A DNA stretch of 64,000 bases from Ructibacterium sp045649565 (GCA_045649565.1 JAZRQC010000011.1:8722-72721), one strand, 5' to 3'; counted from the stretch's first letter, positions 26,886 to 35,163 are shown. Program-made: numbers and translations. The notes: generated from the sequence alone by a model not told the origin.

Positions 26886-26960
26886 GCGGGAGTGGCTCAG
26901 TGGTAGAGCGTCACCTTGCCAAGGTGAACGTCGCGAGTTCGAATCTCGTCTTCCGCTCCA
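26886..26960 (+). tRNA. tRNA-Gly (GCC)
   Basis: 75 nt with encoded CCA. Acceptor GCGGGAG pairs with CTTCCGC. The anticodon loop TTGCCAA between CACC and GGTG gives GCC. T arm CGAGTTCGAATCTCG. Confidence 0.95.
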
Positions 26961-26961
26961 G

Positions 26962-26988
26962 AACAGTCCGCGTATGCGGACTGTTTTT
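26962..26988 (+). terminator. Terminator of tRNA-Gly
   Basis: AACAGTCCGC (26962-26971) pairs with GCGGACTGTT (26976-26985) followed by T residues. Any transcript of the next gene must read through it or start within about 20 bases. Confidence 0.85.
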
Positions 26989-27008
26989 CTTTATTGCGAA
27001 GGAGGAAT

Positions 27009-27572
27009 ATGATGAAAACCACAAAAGCTGTACTTAAACTATATTTGTATCATATTTTTATTTTAGTAATCATCTTTGTAGCCATGGGGCCATTGTGGTT
27101 TCTGATGGATAATATGCCTGTTCTGTATAGTTTGATAACAACAGTTGTTTATTCGTGTACCGTTTATTCTGTGGCTTGGAACTACGGAAAAAAAGACGGC
27201 AGAAAGATTCCGGGTTCCTATCCTGAGCCGATATTTCCTGTGAAAGTCTCTGCTTGGGCATCTGTTTTGCCGATTATTTTGTTTATTGTTCGATTTTCTT
27301 TTCCTTATATCATATCGAACAACCTTCCGTTAATAAATGGAAAATACGATTTCTTTCTCACAGGGAATCGTTTGGATGGTTTTGTTGATTTTATTTTCAA
27401 ACTTTGGTATTTCCCCTTTGGTTTATTTTTAGGGAATGGATGGTTTATAACATATTTGCTTGCCGTTCTTTGGTTGCCCATTATGTTCATTTCCGGTTAT
27501 TTTGTTGGATTAACTAAATTTAGATTGTTGGATTTCCTTTCGGAGAAATTCGTTTATACATCTAAAAAATAA
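27009..27572 (+). CDS. Membrane protein of unknown function
   Basis: 187 residues. GGAGG at 27001-27005 precedes two adjacent ATGs at 27009 and 27012; the second has the better six-base spacing. About four hydrophobic segments are visible (residues about 8-32, 38-58, 82-104 and 145-172), separated by basic loops such as YGKKDGRK. No family recognised. It lies between tRNA-Gly and cwlD on the plus strand, so it may share a transcript with cwlD, but a hairpin lies between them. No functional guess. Confidence 0.7.
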   Translation: MMKTTKAVLKLYLYHIFILVIIFVAMGPLWFLMDNMPVLYSLITTVVYSCTVYSVAWNYGKKDGRKIPGSYPEPIFPVKVSAWASVLPIILFIVRFSFPYIISNNLPLINGKYDFFLTGNRLDGFVDFIFKLWYFPFGLFLGNGWFITYLLAVLWLPIMFISGYFVGLTKFRLLDFLSEKFVYTSKK

Positions 27573-27581
27573 GCATATATT

Positions 27582-27618
27582 AAGTCATCATCTCATATGT
27601 TGTTTGGGGTGATGACTT
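27582..27618 (+). promoter_or_regulatory. Hairpin covering the cwlD ribosome binding site
   Basis: AAGTCATCA (27582-27590) pairs with TGATGACTT (27610-27618) across a 19-base loop, and T-rich sequence follows. The right arm contains the TGAT of GGGGTGAT, the only plausible ribosome binding site for the TTG start at 27619. It may be a terminator of the upstream gene or a translational control element. Confidence 0.5.
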
Positions 27619-28356
27619 TTGTGTTTTTTGATTCAAAAAAGAGGTTTTATCAAATTATTATTTCTTGTTTTTTCCATGCTGGCATTGATTTTATGTGGTA
27701 TTTTTCGTAATAGGAACGAAACGGAGTATCAGAGTGTTTTTTCTGCACCTATTTCAAACAAAGTAATTGTATTGGATGCAGGCCATGGTGGCTTTGATGC
27801 AGGAGCATCTGCAAATGGTGTGCAGGAAAAAGAGATTAATCTTCTTGTAGCCATGAGGCTTAAGGAGTATCTTGAACAGAGTGGTGCGGTTGTTGTATTA
27901 ACACGCGATGAGGATGTATCAACTGCCGAAGAAAACAAAGAAGGGATATCTGCAAAAAAGAGTGATTTATATGCTCGGAAAAATATGGCTGATCATAGTG
28001 AGGGCGATATTTTTGTCAGTATACATATGAATAAATTCCCTGAATCTCAATATCGAGGTGCACAGGTGTTTTATAGTGATGAGCAAAAAGACGGAAAAAG
28101 ATTGGGAGACAATATTCAACAAGGGTTAAAGGATGTATTGCAAGATGGCAATGAACGTGTCAGCAAAAAAATAGACGGCGGGGTATTTCTTTTAAAAAAT
28201 ACCACCATACCGTCTGTGATTGTTGAATGTGGTTTTTTGTCAAATCCACAAGAAGCTAAACTCTTACAAACCGAAGAATATCAGCAAAAAGTTGCGTGGG
28301 GAATTTATTTGGGTATTGTCCGATTCTTTAATGAAAGAGATTCGACTCAACAATAA
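27619..28356 (+). CDS. cwlD: N-acetylmuramoyl-L-alanine amidase, CwlD-like
   Basis: 245 residues. One N-terminal hydrophobic segment serves as signal or anchor. The Amidase_3 domain has VIVLDAGHGGFDAG (zinc histidine), later VSIHMNKF with the second zinc histidine, and VIVECGFLSNP with the catalytic glutamate. CwlD strips peptide stems so that muramic-delta-lactam can form in the spore cortex. The start TTG 27619 follows GGGGTGAT; an in-frame ATG at 27676 lies inside the signal segment. The 3' end overlaps the converging leucine-rich-repeat gene by 29 bases. Confidence 0.87.
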   Translation: MCFLIQKRGFIKLLFLVFSMLALILCGIFRNRNETEYQSVFSAPISNKVIVLDAGHGGFDAGASANGVQEKEINLLVAMRLKEYLEQSGAVVVLTRDEDVSTAEENKEGISAKKSDLYARKNMADHSEGDIFVSIHMNKFPESQYRGAQVFYSDEQKDGKRLGDNIQQGLKDVLQDGNERVSKKIDGGVFLLKNTTIPSVIVECGFLSNPQEAKLLQTEEYQQKVAWGIYLGIVRFFNERDSTQQ

Positions 28357-29353
28357 CATCAATGTGTTTATTATCTTCATCCCACAATACATTTCCGCCA
28401 ATCGATTCAATGATGTTGCGAATTGGAAGAAGTGTACGATTGTTATATTCAATGGCGATTGAAGATGTAGGTTTAATCTCGCCATTTATGGTCATATAGG
28501 GTTCACCTATTTGGATGAAAATATGATAGTCGGGTAATATAATTCCGGCTGTCTTTGTATTATCATCCCAGGAGATTGAACCGTTTAATGATGTCATAAC
28601 CGAACGCATGGGAACCAATGTGCGGAAATTTTCTTTGTCAGTGATCGGAGGCTGATCGAATTGTACGGGGGTTCCGTTAACAGAAACGGTGATAAGTTCT
28701 TCGTATGCAATATCGTTTGCCCTGGCATATTGTTCTGCTGTCGTATTTGGTTTTGCGTAAATGCAAAGTATGTTTGATTTTTCAAAGGCGCTGTCATGAA
28801 TTGTAATCTTCGGATTAGGGATGGTTACTGCCGAAAGAGCAGGGCAAGAAGCAAAGGCGTTTTCTTCGACAGAGACAACACTTTCAGGAAGCGAGATTGT
28901 CCATAACTCGTCACAACGATAAAAAGCATTTTTCCCAATATTTTTGATACCAGAAGGGAGTTCGATTGAACGAAGGTTGGTGCAATGGTTAAATACACCG
29001 GCATCAATCTCAGTAAGATTTTGAGGCAATGTGATCTGTGAAAGCTTTGTGCAATAGGAAAAACACATTGACTCAATGGTGGTGATGGAATCGGGTAGAA
29101 AAACCTCTTCGATGGTGACGCTTCCTCCGAATGATCCTCCTGCCAGAGTTGTAACAGGACAACCGTCTAATTGACTTGGAACAACAACCGTTTTTTGTGT
29201 GTCATCAACGTTGGTGATGATTGCGGCGCCTTCTTCAATTACATAAGTGAAAATACCATCCTTTTGAACCATGGAGGATGGTGTGGCATATCCAGCACTA
29301 AGGATGAAAAAAATCAAGATAAAAGGAACAATTTTAATTATCTTTTTTAGCAT
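28328..29353 (-). CDS. Secreted protein: BspA-type leucine-rich repeats plus copper amine oxidase N-terminal-like domain
   Basis: 341 residues with a signal peptide (FILIFFILSAGYA). Residues about 60-215 hold five or so BspA-type leucine-rich repeats of the form LPxSLTxIxxxAFxxCxxL, for example LPQNLTEIDAGVFNHCTNL. Residues about 230-335 form a copper amine oxidase N-terminal-like domain (TLVPMRSVMTSLNGSISWD and LLPIRNIIESIGGNVLWD), which in clostridia usually acts as a non-catalytic surface module. The protein probably binds the cell wall or other surfaces. Its stop lies inside the end of cwlD on the other strand. Confidence 0.82.
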   Translation of the reverse strand: MLKKIIKIVPFILIFFILSAGYATPSSMVQKDGIFTYVIEEGAAIITNVDDTQKTVVVPSQLDGCPVTTLAGGSFGGSVTIEEVFLPDSITTIESMCFSYCTKLSQITLPQNLTEIDAGVFNHCTNLRSIELPSGIKNIGKNAFYRCDELWTISLPESVVSVEENAFASCPALSAVTIPNPKITIHDSAFEKSNILCIYAKPNTTAEQYARANDIAYEELITVSVNGTPVQFDQPPITDKENFRTLVPMRSVMTSLNGSISWDDNTKTAGIILPDYHIFIQIGEPYMTINGEIKPTSSIAIEYNNRTLLPIRNIIESIGGNVLWDEDNKHIDVIVESNLFH

Positions 29354-29440
29354 AATTTCACCTCAAATTTCTTGTTTTTTACGATATTATATCATGCACA
29401 AATGAAAAAAGCAAGTTTTTGAAAATTTCGTAAAATTTTG

Positions 29441-29469
29441 TTGACTTTGTGTAGGGTTTGTGGTAAGAT
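29441..29469 (+). promoter_or_regulatory. Promoter driving the T-box leader
   Basis: TTGACT (29441-29446), 17-base spacer, TAAGAT (29464-29469), just before the T-box stem I. Confidence 0.7.
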
Positions 29470-29475
29470 GAATTC

Positions 29476-29748
29476 AAAGTAATGAACGGAAACAAGTAAG
29501 CTGTGGATGGAGTTGAGAGAGACGGCGGGTGGTGTGAGCCGGAGTCTTGAATCAGTCTGAATACGGTCCGGGAGCTGCGAAGGGGAAGTTTAGTATCTTT
29601 CGACGGGTGCGCCCGTTATTGCGCAAGAGTTTTGCATGATTTTCAAGCAGTACTCGAAGAGGTCGTTTCTGTGAAGAAACGACGAACTGAGGTGGTACCG
29701 CGGGATAGTTTCTCGCCCTCTGATTTGTTTCAGAGGGCGATTTTTATT
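29476..29748 (+). ncRNA. T-box leader, specifier reads UAC (tyrosine)
   Basis: All main T-box parts are visible. Stem I base CGGA (29487-29490) pairs with TCCG (29567-29570). The specifier loop has AGTAA (29495-29499) facing GAATAC (29559-29564), giving specifier TAC, a Tyr codon. The AG bulge GAGAGAG lies near 29515 and the distal loop GGTGGTGTGA near 29528. Stem III ACGGG/CCCGT precedes TTA near 29616. The conserved T-box GAACTGAGGTGGTACCGCGG is at 29684-29703; its TGGT bulge pairs with ACCA, which fits a discriminator A. The terminator is TCGCCCTCTGA (29713-29723) with TCAGAGGGCGA (29730-29740) and T-run. An alternative reading GAA-TCA (Ser) at 29549-29554 fits the stem less well. Confidence 0.93.
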
Positions 29749-29791
29749 TTTTTATTACGAACAACACCAATGGGAAAGGAATGTTTATAAT

Positions 29792-31426
29792 ATGCCTATT
29801 ACAGATTTTTTGGAGAAGAACGCCAGATTATATCCGAATGAGATAAGTTTGGTAGAAGTCAATCCGGTGAATCAGCCGGATGAGGCGGTTTCTTGGCGAG
29901 AGTATAGTCTGATCGAAGCGTCTGGTGGCGAGCGCTACAGAAGAGAGCTTACTTGGAAAGAGTTTGATGTTGCAGCCAATCGTTTTGCTAATTTGCTTTT
30001 GACTCGCGGAATTAAAAAAGGTGACAAGGTTGCTATTTTGATGATGAATGATATTAATTGGCTTCCTATTTACTTTGGTATATTGAAGTCCGGAGCGATT
30101 GCTGTGCCAATGAATTTCCGGTTTTCTGCAGAAGAAATTGAGTACTGTAGTGATTTGGCAGATATTTCTGTTTTGGTTTTTGGTCCGGAGTTTACGGAAC
30201 GTTTGGAAAATATTCAATCTAAGTTGAAGATTAAAGATTATTTCTATGTTGGAAATGACACACCGGCGTTTGCAGATAATTACGAGCAAATGATTACATA
30301 CTGCTCTTCTGTAGTTCCGCCGGTTGAGATTCACGATGAAGATGATGGTGCGATTTATTTCTCGTCAGGAACGACGGGATTCCCCAAAGCAATTCTTCAT
30401 CGTCATAAGGCGTTGGTTGCTTCTTGTATTGTAGAACAGAAGCATCATTCTCAGAATAGAGATGATGTCTTTTTGTGCATTCCCCCTTTGTATCATACCG
30501 GAGCAAAGATGCATTGGTTTGGCTCATTATTGTCCGGCTCCAAAGCGGTGATCTTACGAGGAATCAAACCTGAATGGATTTTGCAAACTGTTTCCGATGA
30601 ACAAGCATCTATTGTATGGCTTCTTGTTCCTTGGGCGCAGGATATTCTCGATGCGATTGAGCGGGGCGACATTAAATTAGAAGATTATAACCTATCCAAT
30701 TGGCGGCTTATGCATATTGGCGCACAGCCGGTACCTCCTTCGTTGATTAAGCGCTGGAAAGAAGTTTTTCCGAATCATGAATATGACACAAACTATGGAT
30801 TAAGTGAATCTATAGGACCGGGTGCTGTTCACTTGGGTGTTGAAAACATTCATAAAGTAGGCGCCATTGGTGTTCCCGGATATCAGTGGGAAGTTAAAAT
30901 TGTTGATACAGAGGGAAACGAAGTCTTAAAAGGAGAGGTTGGAGAACTCTGCCTTAAGGGTGACGGGGTTATGAAGTGTTACTATAAGAATGCAGAGGCA
31001 ACCCGTGAAGTGCTTAGCCCTGACGGTTGGCTTTATACCGGAGATATGGCAAAACAAGATGAAGATGGTTTTATTCATCTTGTAGATAGAAAGAAGGATG
31101 TTATTATCACCGGCGGGGAAAACATTTATCCGGTTCAGATTGAAGATTTCTTAAGAGCAAATGAAAAGATTAATGATGTTGGCGTTATTGGTCTTCCTGA
31201 TGAGCGCTTGGGTGAAATTACCGCTGCTATCATTCAGTTGAAAGAAGGGGCCGAGGCGACAGAGGAGGAGATTCATGAATTCTGCATGGCTTTACCTCGT
31301 TATAAGCGGCCCAAACAGATTGTTTTTGCTGAGATTCCTCGAAATGCTACAGGTAAGATTCAAAAGAATGCATTGAGAGAACGATACGGTGCGGCAAGAT
31401 TGGTTGAAGCAACAACAACAAAATAA
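29792..31426 (+). CDS. AMP-forming acyl-CoA synthetase (class I adenylate-forming enzyme)
   Basis: 544 residues of the ANL superfamily. Motifs: YFSSGTTGFPKA near residue 190 (AMP loop), YGLSES near 338, LYTGDMAKQDEDGF near 412 and the hinge plus DRKKDVIITGGENIYP near 430, and PRNATGKIQK with the catalytic lysine near 524. It should activate a carboxylic acid with ATP and form a CoA thioester. It is the first gene behind a tyrosine-type T-box, which suggests the acid is tied to aromatic amino acid metabolism, for example arylacetate; that is inference. The N-terminal 60 residues contain an unusual charged insertion. The ribosome binding site is weak and about 12 bases from the ATG. Confidence 0.85.
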   Translation: MPITDFLEKNARLYPNEISLVEVNPVNQPDEAVSWREYSLIEASGGERYRRELTWKEFDVAANRFANLLLTRGIKKGDKVAILMMNDINWLPIYFGILKSGAIAVPMNFRFSAEEIEYCSDLADISVLVFGPEFTERLENIQSKLKIKDYFYVGNDTPAFADNYEQMITYCSSVVPPVEIHDEDDGAIYFSSGTTGFPKAILHRHKALVASCIVEQKHHSQNRDDVFLCIPPLYHTGAKMHWFGSLLSGSKAVILRGIKPEWILQTVSDEQASIVWLLVPWAQDILDAIERGDIKLEDYNLSNWRLMHIGAQPVPPSLIKRWKEVFPNHEYDTNYGLSESIGPGAVHLGVENIHKVGAIGVPGYQWEVKIVDTEGNEVLKGEVGELCLKGDGVMKCYYKNAEATREVLSPDGWLYTGDMAKQDEDGFIHLVDRKKDVIITGGENIYPVQIEDFLRANEKINDVGVIGLPDERLGEITAAIIQLKEGAEATEEEIHEFCMALPRYKRPKQIVFAEIPRNATGKIQKNALRERYGAARLVEATTTK

Positions 31427-31438
31427 GGAGATTTAATC

Positions 31439-32074
31439 ATGCATGAAGATTTTAAAGAGCAGAATACAATGGATTTTTCGAGATATTCGCAGAGGCCCAA
31501 AGACTCAAGGAATACGACATTGATTGTGTTTTTTGCAACTCTTTCAACTATGTTGCTGATTGCAATGATTATCCTGGTTGTTGTTTGGACAAATGGCATA
31601 AAAGATGAGCCGCAGCCACCGGAACCAACGGTTGTTCCAACAGCAACGCCCGCTCCTACCGTTGTGCCGACACAGAAACCTAATGATGAAAGCGTAATTA
31701 ATTACTATGTTAGAAAATCTTTTGATGATGTAGGAACACAAATCGGCGCATTTCATAATTATAGTAATGCTGTTTCTTATGCGTCGCAATATGCAAGTAG
31801 TGGATATGAGGTTTATGATAAGAAAGGGAATCTCGTTTATGATCCTGCACCGGATGGATCGTCGCCCTCAACAGCCGGCGGAAATGCACCGTCCGGCGGG
31901 CAAGTATCAACATCCAATGGAATTCGATATCGAGTAAGGAAATCTGCATATGATTCAGCGTCTCAAATAGGTGCTTTTCAGGATCTTCAAAATGCGATAG
32001 CACATGCAAATTCATACAAAAGTCAAGGATACGAAGTATATGACTTGAATGGCAATCTCATTTATGCACCTTAA
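31439..32074 (+). CDS. Single-pass membrane protein with two SPOR-like repeats
   Basis: 211 residues. A charged cytosolic N-terminus is followed by one membrane segment (about 23-46), a Pro/Thr/Val linker with PTVVPTATPAPTVVPT, and two similar extracytoplasmic repeats of about 48 residues. Each begins Y-x-VRKS, continues IGAFxxxxNAxxxA and ends GYEVYDxxGNLxY. This pattern resembles SPOR (sporulation-related, peptidoglycan-binding) domains. It starts 12 bases after the ligase gene, and the only terminator lies after it, so it is under the same T-box. Why a wall-binding protein shares that control is not clear. Confidence 0.75.
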   Translation: MHEDFKEQNTMDFSRYSQRPKDSRNTTLIVFFATLSTMLLIAMIILVVVWTNGIKDEPQPPEPTVVPTATPAPTVVPTQKPNDESVINYYVRKSFDDVGTQIGAFHNYSNAVSYASQYASSGYEVYDKKGNLVYDPAPDGSSPSTAGGNAPSGGQVSTSNGIRYRVRKSAYDSASQIGAFQDLQNAIAHANSYKSQGYEVYDLNGNLIYAP

Positions 32075-32081
32075 AAATGAT

Positions 32082-32113
32082 AAACAACTGTAGTCGACGG
32101 ACTACAGTTGTTT
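32082..32113 (+). terminator. Terminator of the T-box operon
   Basis: AAACAACTGTAGTC (32082-32095) pairs with GACTACAGTTGTTT (32100-32113) around GACG, followed by TT. Confidence 0.85.
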
Positions 32114-32132
32114 TGTAAAGAAGTGAGCGTTC

Positions 32133-32161
32133 TTGCATTAACGATAAATTCGTGATATGAT
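32133..32161 (+). promoter_or_regulatory. Promoter of the M42-like operon
   Basis: TTGCAT (32133-32138), 17-base spacer, TATGAT (32156-32161), about 75 bases before the ATG at 32238. Confidence 0.6.
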
Positions 32162-32237
32162 ACCGGTATAAAATACGTCGTAAAGGGCGACTCTTATATA
32201 AGAAAGTGATATGTTATAAGTTGGTGGAGTAGTGTTT

Positions 32238-33269
32238 ATGAAAGTTAAAGATAGAATTTTTCAGTTAGCAAATCATTGTTCATTAAGCGGAAACGAAAAA
32301 TCCTTTGGAGATTTTTTGTGTAGCCTGCTAATTGAATTAGGTTACGATGCGCATTGTGATTCGCATGGTAATGTAGTTGGCAAATTATCCTGTGGTAAAG
32401 CCGGTGCTAAAACAATGCTCTTAGAGGCTCATTTAGATCAAATCGGGCTAATGGTTTCAAAAATTGAGGAAAATGGTTATATTCAATTTGCAAATTTAGG
32501 CGGTGTGGACCAGAGAATCCTTCCGGGAATGGAAGTGAAAATTCATGGAAAACAACCCGTTTATGGAATCATAGGAGCATGTCTGCCTGAAGCAGAGAAT
32601 GGAAAGGGACAGAAAAATCTGAAGGTAGACGAGTACAGAATTGACACGGGTTTGTCTTATGACGTGTTGAAAGAGTTGATATCGGTGGGAGACTTCGTAC
32701 AGATGGAAGGCGAAACGATTGTGTTAAATAAAGACACAATATCCGGTATCGCTTTAGATAATCGAGTGGGGATTGTGTCTGTTTTAATGTGTGCCCAAAG
32801 ATTGAAAGATGTATCACTTAATTACGATATATGTGTTTTGTTTTCCTCGCAGGAAGAACTTGGGCTTCGTGGTGCATATACGGGAATTCGCGACTTGGAT
32901 GTCGATGGAGCAATTGTTGTTGATGTGACCCATGGAACAACAGCGGATACCAAAAAAGAAATAGGTGTTTTCCCGTTGGGAAGCGGAGCAATTATATGTC
33001 GCGGCCCTAATTTTCATTATGACTATACAAAACAGTTGATTACAACCGCAAAAAATCGAAATATTCCATTTGAAATTGAAGTTGCATCTAAAGAAAGTGG
33101 AACCACGGCGTGGGCGATACAGACTTCAAATGGTGGAATTCCGGTTATGTTGGTTTCTGTTCCTCTGCGATATATGCACACCAATGTGGAGACTGTGCAT
33201 TGTAAAGATGTTGAGGCAGTTGCCCAATTGCTGTTTGGTGCCGTAATGGGAGGTGTTGAGCTTGCTTAA
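32238..33269 (+). CDS. M42 family metallo-aminopeptidase (intact active site)
   Basis: 343 residues from ATG 32238, placed by GGTGGAG upstream. It has the full set of M42 ligands: His in LEAHLDQIG (about 65), Asp in ALDNRVG (about 175), the Glu pair in SSQEELGLRGA (about 205), Asp in VVDVTHGT and His in RYMHTNVE (about 315). M42 enzymes are cobalt or zinc aminopeptidases that assemble into dodecameric tetrahedra and trim peptides in the cytosol. It is the first of three related genes that overlap one another. Its end overlaps the next start by eight bases. Confidence 0.92.
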   Translation: MKVKDRIFQLANHCSLSGNEKSFGDFLCSLLIELGYDAHCDSHGNVVGKLSCGKAGAKTMLLEAHLDQIGLMVSKIEENGYIQFANLGGVDQRILPGMEVKIHGKQPVYGIIGACLPEAENGKGQKNLKVDEYRIDTGLSYDVLKELISVGDFVQMEGETIVLNKDTISGIALDNRVGIVSVLMCAQRLKDVSLNYDICVLFSSQEELGLRGAYTGIRDLDVDGAIVVDVTHGTTADTKKEIGVFPLGSGAIICRGPNFHYDYTKQLITTAKNRNIPFEIEVASKESGTTAWAIQTSNGGIPVMLVSVPLRYMHTNVETVHCKDVEAVAQLLFGAVMGGVELA

Positions 33270-34263
33270 AGAACTGTCAAAACAGATTGCAGTGTCCGGT
33301 GCAGAGGGTGAATTCGGAAGATTTATACAGGATGAATTGATGGCATGTTGTAAATCGGTAATGAGAGATAAAATGGGTAATATTCACGGATTTCATCATG
33401 GGAATGGACCGAATATATGTTTGATCACCTATTTGGATGAGCCTGGTGTTATTGTGACAAAAATTACCGACGACGGATATCTCTGCTTTGAAACCATAGG
33501 CAGAATAAACCCCTCTTTTTTAGTATCCAAGCACGTTGTTTTTGAACATTGTAATGGTGTTATTTCTTTAAAGGCAATTCATCTCACAACAACGAAAGAA
33601 CGTGAGGCTCCTGTTCAAGCATCACAGCTATATATTGATATAGGTGCATCTTCCAAAGAAGAGGCAATGAACCTTGTTGAGATCGGAGATTATGGATGCT
33701 TGGATGTGTCATATCAAGAATTTGGAGAAGGCTTTGTGAAAGGAAGGGCTATTGCCGGACGAATGGGTTGTAATGTTGCTCTTGCAATCATGAAGAAAAA
33801 TAATAACTGCAATATCCACGCGATTTTTGCTGTCCAACGAGAAATTAATCATAGAGGAATTGCAGGGTGTATTGACAAAATAGAACCAGGAATTGCCATT
33901 GTTTTGGATGGACTGAAAGCCCAAGATTATACGCAAAACAACAAAATGATGCCCGAGTCGAGAAAAGGTGTTGTTGTCGTTCGTAAGTATCCGTGCGGTG
34001 TTTTGGATAAGAAATATGATGTTCTTTGTCAAAATATTTCTCAAAACGAAGCGATTCCTATTCAATATGGGGTGCGTGTGGAAGATGGAACAGAAGCTAC
34101 GTTACTGAAAGTGGGATGCAACACTGTTGTTTCATTATCCATACCGGTTCGATATGCAGATTCTGCTTCACCAGTTGCTAACATTGCCGATATGGATGCA
34201 ATGTTTCGGTTAACAGATGGTATTATTGATTTTGTTTCAAAGGAGGAAATGGTGTGCAAATAA
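33262..34263 (+). CDS. M42-like protein lacking most metal ligands (probable pseudoenzyme)
   Basis: 333 residues from TTG 33262, eight bases after GGAGG (33249-33253). The fold-level pattern of M42 is clear: early SGAEGEFG, YIDIGASSKEEAMNLVEIGDY and VSLSIPVRYAD near the end. Yet the ligand positions differ. AxHLDE is TYLDEPG (His to Tyr), DNRxG is AGRMG (Asp to Gly), QEExGLRGA is QREINHRGI (first Glu to Arg), and RYxH is RYAD (His to Asp). It should not bind two metals normally. It may be a structural or regulatory partner of the intact M42 protein encoded just upstream. The open frame is undamaged, arguing for a kept function. Confidence 0.8.
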   Translation: MLKELSKQIAVSGAEGEFGRFIQDELMACCKSVMRDKMGNIHGFHHGNGPNICLITYLDEPGVIVTKITDDGYLCFETIGRINPSFLVSKHVVFEHCNGVISLKAIHLTTTKEREAPVQASQLYIDIGASSKEEAMNLVEIGDYGCLDVSYQEFGEGFVKGRAIAGRMGCNVALAIMKKNNNCNIHAIFAVQREINHRGIAGCIDKIEPGIAIVLDGLKAQDYTQNNKMMPESRKGVVVVRKYPCGVLDKKYDVLCQNISQNEAIPIQYGVRVEDGTEATLLKVGCNTVVSLSIPVRYADSASPVANIADMDAMFRLTDGIIDFVSKEEMVCK

Positions 34264-35123
34264 CAAAGGATGAAATGAAACTCCAAGAGTTTTCAAAAAA
34301 ATCTTTTTTTCAATCCCATTTATTTGAAAATGCAGAAAAAGATGCGGTCGGGAATTACCATTTCATAAAGCAAGGGAATGGTGAAAAAATTCAAATTATA
34401 TTTAAGATTTCTCCCGTTGCAGTCATGATTGGGAAAGAAGTTGATGGAAAATATATTCCCTCTATCTTTGGTAATGAGGAGAAAGTTAAGGAAGCGTTTT
34501 TGAATAAAGACGGAAAAACTGTCGGTATACTGCGCAAGGATAAAGATAGTTGGTATGTTGATAAACTAAACACAAACGAAAACTTGTGTGGCGAAATATT
34601 GACATTTGATGCATACTGTAATTGCGATGATGAAAAGATCTATGCATCTGATTTAGATGAAATTACGGCGTTGACTCTTGCTCGGTTTGTTTTGGGTCAT
34701 ACACAATGCGCTGACAAAACCATTGATTTTACCGTTTGGAATTCGTCTCTGTCGGGTAAAAGCGGATTAATCTCCGCTTTGAATCGATCAAATGCTGATC
34801 ATATATTATATATATCACATGCAAAAGATGATGATTTTTCGAAAGAATCAGGAGCTGCATTTGTTGCGAAAGACGGCAATTATGTTATGGGGGTTGAGTC
34901 AAGAACAAGTTTGTTAGAGGTTATGGATGAAGATTGCCTTTGTAACCTTTTCGTTGGGAAGGTTGATGACTCCTTGGAACAATTAGAATTGCATGCAGTG
35001 AACAAAAATGTTTTTGGAATTTATATTCCGGTTTCCCATTATGGAAAGTGTATTGAAGAAATTAGAAGGTCGGATATGAAAAAAACTCAAGACTTGCTAT
35101 TGAAATATATTGCTACTTTGTGA
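34254..35123 (+). CDS. Divergent M42-like protein without recognisable active site
   Basis: 289 residues from GTG 34254, seven bases after AGGAGG, overlapping the previous gene by ten bases. Sequence is not an obvious family member, but the order of blocks follows M42: SDLDEITALTLARFVLG stands where the metal Asp helix is, SNADHILYIS where the second metal Asp strand is, and FGIYIPVSHYGKCIEEI where the RYxH block is. None of the metal ligands remains. I read it as a third, strongly diverged paralogue of the same operon. Function unknown; the alternative is an unrelated protein with chance resemblance. Confidence 0.6.
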   Translation: MQITKDEMKLQEFSKKSFFQSHLFENAEKDAVGNYHFIKQGNGEKIQIIFKISPVAVMIGKEVDGKYIPSIFGNEEKVKEAFLNKDGKTVGILRKDKDSWYVDKLNTNENLCGEILTFDAYCNCDDEKIYASDLDEITALTLARFVLGHTQCADKTIDFTVWNSSLSGKSGLISALNRSNADHILYISHAKDDDFSKESGAAFVAKDGNYVMGVESRTSLLEVMDEDCLCNLFVGKVDDSLEQLELHAVNKNVFGIYIPVSHYGKCIEEIRRSDMKKTQDLLLKYIATL

Positions 35124-35163
35124 TATAATGTCTTTTATGCAAATTTATTGTTTTAATTTAGTG

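Noticed and set aside
29549..29554. T-box specifier TCA (Ser) following another GAA
   Set aside because: This GAA lies within the upper stem region; the AGTAA face opposes GAATAC, and the CGGA/TCCG base closes around that reading.
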